Origin: Phorcus lineatus
Lineage: Eukaryota > Mollusca > Gastropoda > Trochida > Trochidae
Direction of reading: 5' to 3'
Length of the DNA: 64,000 nt
NCBI GenBank assembly: GCA_921293015.1
Contig: OV121083.1
Location: 32,294,908 to 32,358,907, forward strand
Made by a program: the position numbers and the translations under genes. The notes under the pieces are model-generated. The model saw nothing but the letters and a program-made list of their open reading frames with translations, made no database searches and was not told the origin of the DNA. The first letter of the stretch is position 1. Each line of letters opens with the position of its first letter. Shown piece after piece: positions 12,956-26,458 of this stretch.

Positions 12956-15900
12956 GTTGATGATATTGAAGATCGAGTGCAGCAGTGTTTGGTGAAAATA
13001 CAGAACCTTCAGCTAGACAGTGTTCCACAAGAGCAGAAAAATGAATTAAAGAAGCGGAAGCTCATTGCTGAAGTGTGGGTGATCAAACATTATTACTGGC
13101 GTGTGTAAGATACTGCAGTGTAATATTTATACATGAGATTTAACTATTGTAATACCACTGCTCAGTATGACGTCATAATATCATGTGGTTATGAAGTCAC
13201 AATGTTGGCACCTCTGTCATAATGGCGGCCAAGTCACGGAAATGTTTCGTTCTTAAACTTTCGGCAATCATGCTTGATTACTGAGGTCAAGTAATTAACA
13301 GAATACTAAACTTCCTTCAATTTAATACTATCTTTATTAAACTCATTGATGATTTGGTATCTAACTCGCTTTCACTCGTTTTATACTTGATCATTAATTG
13401 GTTAATAAAAATAGTATTAAATGGAAGGTCGTTTAGTATCCTCTATTTATCTCATATCCTAGTTTTGTCAGTCACTCAGCAAGTCAAATGTCCAATGTTG
13501 TGTTTGATATATAACTTAGTGATCATGGTACAGAGCACTTTGTCAGGGTAATATGGATGCTTGTTCAACTATTTATTCTTCTACAGGAAGGTCACCAGCT
13601 ATTTCATCAGCAAGGGAGACAACTTTACCCTCTCCGTTTCTAAGGCAGATGTTGATTTGACACCAGAAATGATATCAAGGTATTGTCAATATCTACATAA
13701 TCATTAGAGAAAATTTATTGGCATGGAAGAATAATGTTTAACACAGCTAGCCTACATAGAATGTGTGCTGGAGAAAGGAAATCAGTCATCTATGGCATTC
13801 TGTCTCAGGGTAAATGCATGTATACAGTGCCGCTCCAATTTTTTACCCTTGGTGAGAACCATACTCAAAGCTGCATGGTATGACCTATCATCCAGCCATA
13901 TAAATAGTTTTATCGTGCTGGTTTGCGTGAAAATTTTAGCCAATCACAGAGAGACTTTCAAACTGCAGAACTCTTTTGCTCTTCCGCTCTTCTACAAAAT
14001 ACAGAGGTCCTCAGATGAGTGAGCTGAAATCTAAAGTTTGTCTCCGACACAGACTGATGTTTTTAACGACCTGCTTCTTATCCATGAAAACAGGGGTCAG
14101 AAACTTATCTTTCAAGCGCTGTCATTGTTTGCTGAATTTCAGATAGTTCCTGAGTCATTGCTTACAACGGGCAGCTTTGAGTAGGGTTCTAACCCCGGGT
14201 ATGAAGCGGAATGGCAGCGTATACATTTTTTCCTGAAACAGGATTGAATCAGTGGAACCCCAGATGCTTAATAACCATTGTTTGTGATTTTTTGGAATCA
14301 ATTTCAAATCCGACTAGGTAGTATGAATATTCTAAATATTGGAATTGGAAACACTAACTCAAGCTGGTGTTTTTGACAATTTTCTGAACTGGGAAGGTTT
14401 TGCCTAGGGGAGTTTAGACTAGGCCAAAGTTTCCCCGGCCTGGGCTCAATCATCCCAGGGGAAAGATTCGCCTAGGCCAAAGTTTCTCCATCCTTAATTC
14501 TACCTTCACCTATTTTCTATTGTCCACATGCATAGCAATTTGGATCCCCCTTAGCTTACACTAACACTTACAAATCCTGTTCTTTTATCGATAATGGGAG
14601 ATATTAACTAATTTTGGAAACTCTCTAGTCTAACTTGGATACTATTAAAAAACTTGATTATTCTTTTTATTCTTTTCACAGTTGGGTATTTATTTACAAA
14701 GGGAAATGCAAAAACGTATTGCACCCATCGAAACACAAAAACTCAAGAGGCCGACTGAATCCAAAGGTTTTATGTAACGTTTTGGGGAGGGGTTGCTCCC
14801 CTTCATCAGACCGAAACGTTACATTAAACCTTTGGATGCAGTCGGCCTCTTGTGATCTATGTGTTTTGATGGGTGCAATACCCTTTTTGCATTTGCCTAC
14901 TAATATTTATATTAGCGGCACCCATCAGTATCCTTTAGTGGATTCGCATCGGCATAAGAAATTGACCACCAAAATCAATCCCCGTGGACAAGCGCCTCCC
15001 CTATAAATGTATTTACAAAGGGATTATTCCTCCCCCACCTATGGAACTTATTTACAGGCGGAGAGTAGGCTAGACTAGCTAGGCTACTTCTTCCCCACCC
15101 TTGGTATTTATTCAAATGTGGTAATTCTGGCCTAGCTGGGCTATTTCTTCTCCCTCCTTGATATTTTTTTTCTGGTGGAAATTCTGGCCTAGCTAGGCTG
15201 TTTCTTCTGCACCCTTGGTATCTATTTACAGGGGGAAGACTCTCGCTTAGCTAGGCTTTTTCTTCCCACCCTAAGTATTTATTCAAAGGGGGAAATTCTG
15301 GTCTAGCTAGAGTACTTCTTTCCCACCCTTGGTATTTATTTACAGTTTGGAAATTCTTCAAGCAAAAATATTATTGTTAGCATATGGTTGACTGTACAAG
15401 ATCGACGATCAGGTGTAACAAGTTTAAATTCTGCAATATGATGGCCAGTGCAATAAGCATATTTCTAATATAATATCAAAAGTGAGTCCTATGATAAATT
15501 GCTTGAGAAGTTTAGAATATCATCTCAAAAGAAAAAGCCTTCAAACATTATATATAATTCATTTGTTCTACCCGCCGCAACGTGGAACGGGGCACTTTGA
15601 ATTCAGCGGCGTCTGGATTCTTGTTAACGTGATAACTCATGAAGCTTAGCACCTAGAGTGTTCATATTTAGTGACAGCTTTCAATGGAGGAAGACTCAGA
15701 CGCCAATCGACTTTATTGACCTTGACGTCATTTTCAAGGTCACCACGACACTTTGACCACTTTGTAATACATTGTTAACGCGATATCTCGTATAGCTTAG
15801 CACCTAGAGTGGTCATATTTGGTGCCAGCCTTCAGTCGAGGAAGACTCAGACGCCAATCGACTTTATTGACCTTGATGTCATTTTCAAGGTCACCACGAC

Positions 15901-18900
15901 ACTTTGACCACTTTGTAATACATAGTTAACGCGATATCTCGTATAGCTTAGCACCTAGAGTGTTCATATTTGGTGCCAGCCTTCAGTCGAGGAAGACTCA
16001 GACACCAGTCAACTTTATTGACCTTGACGTCATTTTCAAGGTCACCATGACACTTTGACCACTGTGTAATACACTGTTAACGCGATATCTTGTTAAGCTT
16101 AGCACCTAGAGTGTTTATATTTGACAACAGCCTACAACGACAGATGACACAGACACCAGTGGACTTTGATGACCTTGACCTCATTTTGAAGGTCACAACA
16201 ACACTGTCATAACTTTGTAATACATTGTTAACATGAAATCTCTCAAAGCTTAGCACCTAAAGTGTTCATATTTGGTGACAGCTATCAATGAAGGAAGACT
16301 CAGATGCCAGTCGACATTGGTGACCTTGACCTCATTTTCAAGGTCACCACAACACTTTGGCCTCTTTGTAATACATTGTTAACGCGATATCTCGTAAAGC
16401 TTAGCACCTAAATATCTCATAACGGCAGGGGACATTGCCATGTTAGTTGAAAGTTGAAAACCAAATAGATATCATTATTCAATTAAAAACAACAAAAACA
16501 TAATGGGTAAATAGACTTTTGGTATGGACCTGGGTCTGACTATGGGCTTGACAGGCATTAGCCCTAAAACTTTTAAACAATTTCTTCTCCAATACATTTT
16601 GTATTTGGGAGTTCAAATTTTCAATATATTCTTATCTTTGTTACAGTGACTGGAGTTTGTAGATTTTGTGTTGATCTCCCCTCAAATATCGATTGAGGAT
16701 TAAAAATAAGATTTTTTATTTTCCTTTATTGGATATAGTAGCGAATATGAGATGATTTAGAGTTATCTACTCATGGCATTGAGAGCAACAGGTGTGAGAG
16801 ACTTTGTATTGGTGGCAAACCAGACATAAACATTGTTTTGTTCAAAAGTGTCCTTTATATTCAAAGTATAGTTACAGTTCTGTAATGTGTTACTTGGGCA
16901 ATGGCACTGCAAACGAGTACGAAAGGAGGAACCTCTTTGTGTCTTCTTTACTGATTGAACTTGATTGACAAGAAAACATATTTTTAGTTTTCAAAAGAGG
17001 TATGAAACTTGTCTACATTTCAGTGGTTCATGGAAGACAAAAACCTTTAAACCGTACAACTTTAATGCACTGGGCGTGGCTCCGCCCACCGGCCATCTCC
17101 ACCCCTTACTCAAAGTGCGAGCTGAGTACCGCCAGATCTTTCTGGAGATGGGGTAAGTTATCTCTTGCTCTCCCCACCCCCTACTCATTCATACTTGTTT
17201 ATACAGCCTGATATAGTATTCAGCATACCATCCCTTTGTACATAATGTTGTATATATGACTTTGTGTAAGTCACCATTTTTTTCAGCCAATCAGTTTGAA
17301 AATTTAGAATTTAAAGAGACACCTTAGAAAAATATGCACACCATTTTTAACAATGATCATAATTGTTAAAACTTAGAATTATTTTGTTTAAGGTTTTCAG
17401 AGATGCCCACAAACAACTTTGTTGAAAGCAGTTTCTGGAACTTTGATGCCCTGTTCCAGCCCCAGAAACACCCTGCAAGGGATGCACATGATACCTTCTT
17501 TGTCTCAGGTACCCCATTAACTTTCTTGTTCAATAGAAGTTTGTCATTTCTCTGTCTGTAAACTTTTCACACTTACAAATTCTTCTCCTGATGCATTGAC
17601 TCTAGAAAATTCAAATCTTATACATGTACATGTTCCTTGGCCAATGTAGATTATAAATTGTAAATTTGGTGACTCTTTGGATCCAAAAGAGCTTTTGGTG
17701 GGCCATGTCCTAAAAGCCCTTTTTCTGGTCATCAGGCCCGAAAGGCAGACCCTTACGTCGGACGCCATCTTTAAACTTTTAACATTTTTTAATTCTACTC
17801 CATCGCTGCTACACCTGAAACTTTTAGTTAAGGTACCTTGCACCTAGGGAATCCAAATTTGCAACTCGGTACTGACCCCGTCATGTTACAATTTTTTCAT
17901 TTCTATACTGCACCAGTGCAGGCGAAAATTGCCCAAGAATTGGAAAATGCACATTGGAGAAATGAAAAATATCCGGGATGGAATGGCTGGGAGCATCTGC
18001 TTCTGACCTTTTGATTTTTTAATGACCTGTGACCTCCAACGTGGAACGGGGGACTATGAATTCAGTGGCGTCGGTCCGTACATCTGTACGTCCGACATAC
18101 GTCCGGATTCTTGTTAACGCGATAACTCATGAAGCTTAGCACCTTACGTGTTCATATTTGGTGACAGCTTTCAATGGAGGAAAAATTGGACGCCAGTCGA
18201 CATTGGTGACCTTGACCTAATTTTCAAGGTCAAGTTTAATAATAGTAATTATACCAAATATCTCATAACGGCGGGGGACATTGCCATGTTAGTAGCCAAC
18301 ACTTGTTTATAGATTTGGTGACCCTGTGAGTGCTAGTAAGAGCCACAGGGATCACACCGTGAAAACATATTTTATCGTCTTCTCCAGAAGCAAGATGCTT
18401 AGAAAGTTGAAACCTTGTGAACAGACTTGATCCACAGTTGATGATTCTAGTTTATAGATTTGGTGACCAATACCTCTTATGAAGGTCACTGATGCTATCC
18501 TCGGCTGATGTGACCCCTTATAAGAGCCACAAGTAATCCTAAATTTTAAAATTATCATATTTGTAGGATGGAAACTCGATGATTAAAAGAATTAATTGTC
18601 CTGCATCCCCATAATATGGGTGTGTCAGGGATTCATGATCATGGTGATTCACCAAAACCAAACTTGTTTGAAATTATGAAATTATTCTCTTTGTGGGATT
18701 GAAACTAAGAAGATGTGTAAATTTCTTTGTCCTACCCCCCAATGATAAGGGTGTGACAGGGGTGCATAGTTATGGTGATTCACCAAAATCAAAACTTGTT
18801 GGTATAGAAAGCTCACATTTTGAGAATGATATCTGTGTTTAAAGAAGATTAAAGATTGTAGATATAGTGTTAAGTGCTCTTCAAATGTTATAGGGTACCA

Positions 18901-21900
18901 CGCCTCAAATTCTTCTGTCATCCTTTTTTTAAGACACAAATCATGCAAGGGATCTAAGATTTTGAAAATATCATCTTTGTAGGTTTGAGAAAAAGATGTG
19001 TAAATTTCACATTCCTAATTCCAAAAATAAAGGTGTGACAGGGTTTCATATGGTATGTAAAGGTTGCAAATAATAGGCTTACCACTTTTGAAAGATAAGA
19101 TAAGAAAAGATAATCTTTATTGTCCCAAAAGGGAAATTTGTTTTGTATAATTACAATTCTCCAGAATGAAGACAAATAATAACATAATATTCAAAAACAA
19201 TTCATGTCAAAACAGTTAAGATAGACAGATAATTTCAAGCTTAATTTGAAAGCTTTTCAAGATGGTCTATTTAATCATTGAAGTGGTACTGAGGAATAAA
19301 ACAAGCCCCAAGTTCATTTCTGTAGCACAGTTAATAAGCAAAATATAAACATAAAGTGAAATGGTCTAAGCAATGTTTTAGTGTATGCATGAACTTGATG
19401 CATTTTACTAACACTGAATCTAGCCAGGTAGCCAGGGATAGGAAAAAGGATCCGCCCCAGTTATGTATCTTGCTTGTATCATGATTTTAAGAATCTGATA
19501 TGTAAAGGATAAAACAGGTTTTCAGGTTTTGGTTGAAAATAGAAACGTGCCTAGGAGGGAACAGCCTAAGGGACGAAGCCCTGCAGGGGGTTTCCAACTA
19601 GGCAGGTTTCTATTTTCAACCACAACCTTGAATTTTTTTATTTTTTTATTTTTTTTTATTATTCCATTTCATATCATACATTTTAAATGAAAAGGCAGTA
19701 TAAATATCATTGAGCTTTTATTAGCTCTTACTGAATCAGGAATACAAAAAACTTCATGTTCATGACAGAAAATGTTTTGATAATGTTGATACATATATTT
19801 GTATAAGGTTGGATAAGATAAGAATGCAGGCAGTGAGATATTAGTATTTTATGAGTGCTTCAAGTATCATTGCAGGTAGTTGATTCCACTTCTTATCTAA
19901 AGATTCTATCCTATCATTTTTTCTAGCTATAAATTTTTCAATGTTGTATGTCATCCTAAGACATTTAACAAATCCCTCAAAAGAAAGTACATGTTGTTTA
20001 ATACTTGAAACATAAATGAATCGTTTGGCCAAAAGTATGACATGGTTAAATAATTTATTGTGTGAACAGAGTCCAAACATAATAGTAAATTTTGTAAGTG
20101 TGATGTTAGATTTAAGATTAGTATTTAGAAAAAGTTCCAAAGTATTCCAAAAAATTCTTCACGAATTCACAGTCGAAATAAACATGCAAGACAACTTCTG
20201 AGGAATTTTTACAAAATATGCATAAATTATTATCAACTAGTTTTATCTTCATTAATTCTTTCTTTGTATATATCGTTCTGTAAATAAATTTGTATTGAAA
20301 ATCTAACAGTTTACAATCACTTGTACATTTCCTATAAAATCTTAACACATCTTTCCAGCATATATCATGTTGAAAGACAGTATGCCAGTAATCAAGTACC
20401 TTTGGGACAGTGTTGTCCCCAATTAATTTGTCATAGAATATCCTTGAACCTTTACTATTAGAAATCATATAATCCTAAACATTGTTAGTGGTTTCATGAT
20501 TCAAGCAAGTATTTCTGTTTCCCAGTTGCTGTCTCCAGTTCTTTGAAATGTTATTTAACCAACTAGAAAGTAATCTATTTATATGTTCTAAGCGTTTTCT
20601 TGTATTAATTACCCACAAATCTTTAAGAGAAGCATTGAGAGTTATTCCTAGTATTTCAAAATCCCCACTGTGCCAATCTAAATATAAATGGTTTACTAAA
20701 GTAATATTACTACCTCCCATGGAACCAATCCATATAGCTTTGTTTTTGTTTATAATAAATTTTCAGCCCTGACATTTCATAAAACATGTTGAGAATGTCA
20801 ATTGCAGCATTGAGGCTTTTTTCAGATCCATTTAAAGTAAAGCTTTGTATCATAAGTGTTTTATCTGTCTTATAAAGTGACATTTTACAAATACAGAAAT
20901 TAATTAACATGAGAACGAAATGAAAACTTAACTCATGATATAGCGAAGTAGTTCTGTATACAAGTGTTATAACGTGTCAACTGGAAAGTATTCACTGGGC
21001 TGATCATGCAGGCTTCATGAACCATGTGGTCTGGCCTAGCAATCACTTAACAGCCAGATATGGGAGCGAGAGGATAGAGACGACATCTTTCTACTTCAGA
21101 CAAACATTTTTGGCAAAGATGCAGATAAAGCATTTAATTTTTGATTTGGAGAATTGCCAAGAACGGCGCTGCTGCTATGTGAGACTGTTGAGAAATACAA
21201 GTCTTTGTGGTAAGTTTCAGGAAGTTCAAAACTTTCTAATATGTTTATATGAAGATTTGGTCACATCATTGACAGGCAATTTGTGAAACAACAAATGTCT
21301 CTGTAGAAGAATGAATAATTGTTTATGGATATGCAACATCTTTATTATGTAAAGTCGACAATCTAAGACAAGGTTTTATAAATTCAATTGAAATGACCAC
21401 ATTTAGTAGGTTTGTCAATCCATTTTAACAATGTGTAACATAATAAAAACCATAGAACATTTGGAAATTAAAATTTCACTAAACAAGTGTGCACCATTAT
21501 AAAGCCATAGAACATTAGGATATTGAAATAGAAAAACTAAAACAGCATACACTATCATTTTTAGCTCATCAGGTCTGAAAGACCCGATGGGCTTATGGCA
21601 TGGCAAGGCGTCCGTCCATCCGTCCGTCCGTCCGTCCATCCGTAAACTTTTCACTTTTTCGACTTCTTCTCCAGAACCAATGACTCTAGAGAGCTGAAAT
21701 TTTATGTGCATACTCCTTGGCAAATGGGGATTCTAAATTGTAGATTTCGTGACCCCATGACCCCAAATGGGGTCACAAGGGTCAAAACCTTAAAAATCTA
21801 ATTTAATCTTCTTCTCCAGTTCCAAAAGGTCCAGAGAGCTGAAAAGTTGTGTGTAGACTCCTTGGGCACTGGAGATTCTAAATTGTAGGTTTGGTGACCC

Positions 21901-24900
21901 CATGACCCCAAATGGGGTCACAGGGGTCAAAACCTGAAAAACCTATTTTCATCTTCTTCTCCAGTTCCAAAAGGTCTAGAGAGCTGAAAAGTTGTGTGTA
22001 GACTCCTTGGCCAACGGGGATTCTAAATTGTAGGTTTGGTGACCCCATGACCCCAAATGGGGTCACAGGGGTCAAAACCTAAAAAACCTAATTTCATCTT
22101 TTTCCTTAGTTCCAAAAGGTCTAGAGAGCTGAAAAGGTGTGTGTAGACTCCTTGGCCAACGGGGATTCTAAATTGTAGGTTTGGTGACCCCATGACGCCA
22201 AATGGGGTCACAGGGGTCAAAACCTGAAAAACCTAATTTCATCTTTTTCCCTAGTTCCAAAAGGTCTAGAGAGCTGAAAAGGTGTGTGTAGACTCCTTGG
22301 CCAACAGGGATTCTAAATTGTAGGTTTGGTGACCCCATGACGCCAAATGGGGTCACAGGGGTCAAAACCTAAAAAAACCTGATTTCATCTTTTTCCCTAG
22401 TTCCAAAAGGTCTAGAGAGCTGAAAAATTGTGTGAAGACTCCTTGGACACTGGGGATTCTAAATTGTAGGTTTGGTGACCACTTGACCCCAAATGGGGTA
22501 ACGGGTCAAAACCTTAAAATCCTACTTTCATCTTCTTCTCCAGTTCCAAAAGGTCTTGATAGCTTAATAGTTGTGTGTAGACTCCTTGGACAATGGGGAT
22601 TCTGAATTGTAGGTTTGGTGACCCCTTGACCCCAAATGGGCAATGGGTTTTTTTTATTTGATTGTGAATAACTCTGACGTTGGGACAGGCTATCTTTCCT
22701 ACACTGCCCATGACCCCATGGTCTAAACCACAACACCTATTTCTATCAAAAGTCTGATGAGCTACAGAACCCATGGCTCTATTTTTCAACTCTGCTGGAA
22801 AAACTACCGATGTCTTCTATTTCAACACGAGAAAGTATCCCGAGCACAACTCCTGGTACCTTGCCACTCCAGTTGGTCATAACACCCTTGCAACAATGGT
22901 GAAAAACTTGTGCAAGTCTGCCGACATTGAGGGAAAGAAGATGAATCATTTACTGTGAACAACTGCAGAAACAAGGCTTTACCAAGCAGATGTTGAACAA
23001 AAGGTTTGTGAAACAACAGGCAACAGGTTGTTTTTTTAAAATTTAAAGTTAATTCAGTTTTTGTAATTATTACGCAAGTGTTTGTTATCATTAAATTAAA
23101 TTCCACATTTTAATGCCCAAGCAAAGTAACTATCCTAAAAGGCAATGTTTGTGATTTGATTGACATCTTGGAATGTAAAACTTGAAAATATGCTTTATCA
23201 TAACTTTTCTCAGAGCTCCAGATAAGCTGCGTATTGGCGTATTATACTCAGAAGAAAAGTCAAAATACGCAAGAAAATTAAATTGTCTACGTAATGAAAA
23301 TCACTAAAAATCTATGTTTACGCTTCTCAAAAACTAGCAATGTGTAGTTACCCAATACATAAAAATCATAATGCGTATCGTGTCGTTAACAAAAATCAAA
23401 ATAATAACGTGAAAATCTCAACTTAAGGTCTGTGGTAATTACAAAAGCCTTTTACATCGTAAACATCTCCGAAGAACAATTATAAGTGCAAAGCGGCTTG
23501 ACTGACTACTCCGACCACCATTTAGAACTCACTCCAATTCATATAACTGATCTGTTAATTCCCAGTTGTGTGAGAAGTTTAACACCATTTGTTTTATCCA
23601 AGATTGGGGCCTGCTTACTTTAAATGTGCACACAAAACTAGCATGATTACTTTTTTTCCCAACGGCGTTTTGTTAGAGTTGTCTTGTGCAGATTTAGGGC
23701 TCGAAAAAGGTTTAGTTAGGACCAGCACATAGAAATAGTCATTTGACATATTTTTTATTGATAACGTATTTTCAATTTATAGGCTATGTGTCCTTCATTT
23801 ACTAAAAGCAAGGTAAGTTGTAGAATGTAATGATGGCATTTTTTATGAAGATGATGCAAGAAAAAAAAAGAGAGTTGCTAGTAAAAAAGAAATAAATCCG
23901 GTCGGATATTTGGAAGCGTGTTTAGATTAATTTATTATTGGTAACAATGACATATCAATGCCGACTCAGTTAAAAAATACTCTGACGTTTTGACGTACAA
24001 GTTTTCAATCAGTTGCCTTTGAAAAGAAATTTCATCATTTTGCACACGTCTAATATGTTCTGTTATTACTGATCATTTACAAACAGAGAGTAGGCTTTTC
24101 CCATATCTATTTATAGAAAATGTTTAACGGAGGTTGAAAGTCGTTATTGGTTAATTGTTTGCTTTGTTTCAAAAACAAGTTCAGGTCGTTATTGGTTAAT
24201 TGTTTGCTTTGTTTCAAAAACAAGTTCAGGTCTTCACTAGGTTCTGAAAAACTAGATGTCCTATTAAAGATCAGCTGTCTTGCCCTAGCCCCCGAGTGTA
24301 TGAACCACATGTTGACATCATATGTAAATTGGCACCGACAGAAAAGATGTAAGGGAAGACTGATGGCAGCGTACAAACCGAGACCTGTTAAAATGCCAAC
24401 ACTTACTTCCACTTCGACGCCGTGATGAAACTTAATGTTCAGATTTTGGTTATGGAAATAAAGTAAACACGTAAATATAGCCTGTCTTTGCTTTATTTTT
24501 GATTAGAATTTAATAACATGTTTAATTTTTTTACATATGAAATGGATACCCAGATTTTGAAAAATTGGTGGGTATCAAAAAGTATGAATACCCATTTGAT
24601 ATTTGAAATACCCACTCAGTTTTAAAAATCTGGGTATCATACCCACATAGCCAAAAGCTTATCTGGAGCTTTGATTTTCTTTCCAGGACACAGAAGTGAA
24701 GCTGTGCAGAACTACAAGCAGTCATCTGATGAGCAGAAGTTTTGACAACCCGAGTCCCATAGTTACTGGACAACCAGAAGATGAGCCCCCTGAAGACCAG
24801 TCGCCACCACCTGATTGGGAGCAGGTTTCCGGAAGAAGCATTATGTTGAACTTCAACTTCGCTCAATGTATTTCATTGACAGAAATAAAGACATACTGTT

Positions 24901-26412
24901 GTTGATTTTGTTATTTTGATTGTTTTGGGTGTATCAGGATTTCAAGGGTCGTCCAATGGAAAACCCAGATACTTGGTAATAGCTGTATTGAAAATGTTAA
25001 GGATCAAAATAAAGTATATGGGTTTCCATGCGAAAAACCATTGGTCATCTTCAAAGGAAGTTTTTTTATTGATTTTCAAGAAACCTTAGTGGTAATGAGA
25101 AAAAGTGCTAATAGGTTTATTAAACACAACACTGACATGATGGTAATATGCACATGATAACTGTGATGAGCATGGGGGTTGAACCTGACATTTGCACCAT
25201 GTTGGATTTGACTTTCATGTTATTAACAGAGGGATCATTTTGGTTGTTTTAAGAGTCTGTTGCTAACTTTGCGATGTGCTCAGACTTTTTTAAGATGAAA
25301 GATTACATTCCCCTTGGCATGCTACATGTCGGCACAACACAGACAATTGTGGCACGAAGTCTGAACGTGTCACAGTCTGTATTTAGTAGATTATGGTCCA
25401 GATACCGTGACGCACAATCTGTTAACGACAGACAACGCTCCGGTCAACCAAGGATGATAACTGCGGTTCAGGATAGATATATTTGTACTATAGCCTTAAC
25501 AAATTGTCACATTAGTTTAGTCAAACTCGAGATTGACTTCAAGCAGGTGCAGGTGTTGAAAAAGGGACCAGACTGCACAGTGGTCAGTTACAGGCACAGC
25601 GTCCTTCTACCTTGCTTGAGAGATCGTCAAATTAGGGCAAGACATGTTCATGTTAGACTATGTTGATAGAAGTAACATATGTTTCCACAATGTCAGCATT
25701 ATCAGGCATGATGGTTTTGGAAGAGAGTCTGAATTGGTGAGGAATGGCAACACTGTGGCTTGAAGAATGGACTTCAAGTTGTTGCTTGGACAACATCTTG
25801 GCAGCCTTCGTTGTGCCTTTTGCTTGAAGTCATTTCCACTGTTTCATCTTCCAAGACGACGACGCCAGATGTCACAGAGCTACAATTGTTGCTGAATACC
25901 TCAAACATCAGAATATCAGCAATCCTGACCTAGGATATGTCCTAGGATATATCAACAATGACCCACCACTCCCCAAGAACTTCATTGCATGAAGAGTCTG
26001 TCTGTCAGTCTGACCGTTAGTCCATGAAACCTCTTTTGCAACTTAAAATTTCGTTTCCTGACCAGAACTCGAAAAACATAAGGCCTTTCTCATTTTAACT
26101 TTGTTTATGAAACAATCATCATGTGAATTGGTGCCTTTTTGGGGTTTTCATTTTTGGTCATTTCCATGAAAAGGCAACTTCAATTTTTTTTTCCCGTCCA
26201 GAACTAAAAAATCATTAAGCATTACTCATTGAAACTATCTAGATCGAACATCTTCATGTTCAGTTGTGCCTTTTAGGATAATCAATTAACTTATTCCACT
26301 TTACATTCAGCTGTTTCCACTGAGAAATTACTTAGAATTTATTTTCCAAACCAGAACTAAAAAAACAGGTCTAGCTCATTGAAATTTGGTGTGTAGAGAA
26401 AATCTTCATGTC

Positions 26413-26458
<46 letters not shown>

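Larger units (their letters stand above)
22786..24905 (+). pseudogene. Crypton-derived DUF3504 tyrosine-recombinase-like pseudogene
   Basis: Exon-like blocks at about 22786-23019 and 24687-24889. The first reads [33 protein letters not shown] and KKMNH, then a TGA (22956-22958) where the family normally has an Arg (NHxxR), then [14 protein letters not shown]. The second resumes with [11 protein letters not shown], the His-Arg...Tyr signature, then a stop at 24743-24745. A frameshifted tail follows ([28 protein letters not shown]) with AATAAA at 24884. The apparent intron 23020-24686 has a GC donor (CAG|GCAACA) and a TTTCCAG acceptor. The domain resembles the C-terminal part of the Crypton-derived region in ZMYM2, QRICH1 and KCTD1. 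The N-terminal part is missing and abuts the TIR element on the left. The recombinase cannot be active. Confidence 0.75.

Noticed and set aside
14635-15006. A 123-codon ORF on the plus strand
   Set aside because: It crosses the two arms of the foldback element and encodes near-mirror segments. No family resemblance.
15570-16440. Regularly spaced repeats resembling a CRISPR array
   Set aside because: The whole 150-bp unit is conserved with no variable spacers, the genome is eukaryotic and no cas genes are present. The same holds for the 145-bp, 54/42-bp and 39-bp arrays.
17391-17400. CAG at 17398-17400 as the acceptor of FARSA exon 4
   Set aside because: Using it would lose Phe-Ser-Glu and break the frame. 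The AG at 17391-17392 gives [11 protein letters not shown], matching the family's EMGFTEMPTDN.
21878-22789. A ladder of 65-residue minus-strand ORFs with identical sequence
   Set aside because: They follow the 145-bp period of the TIR element's array and contain no known domain.
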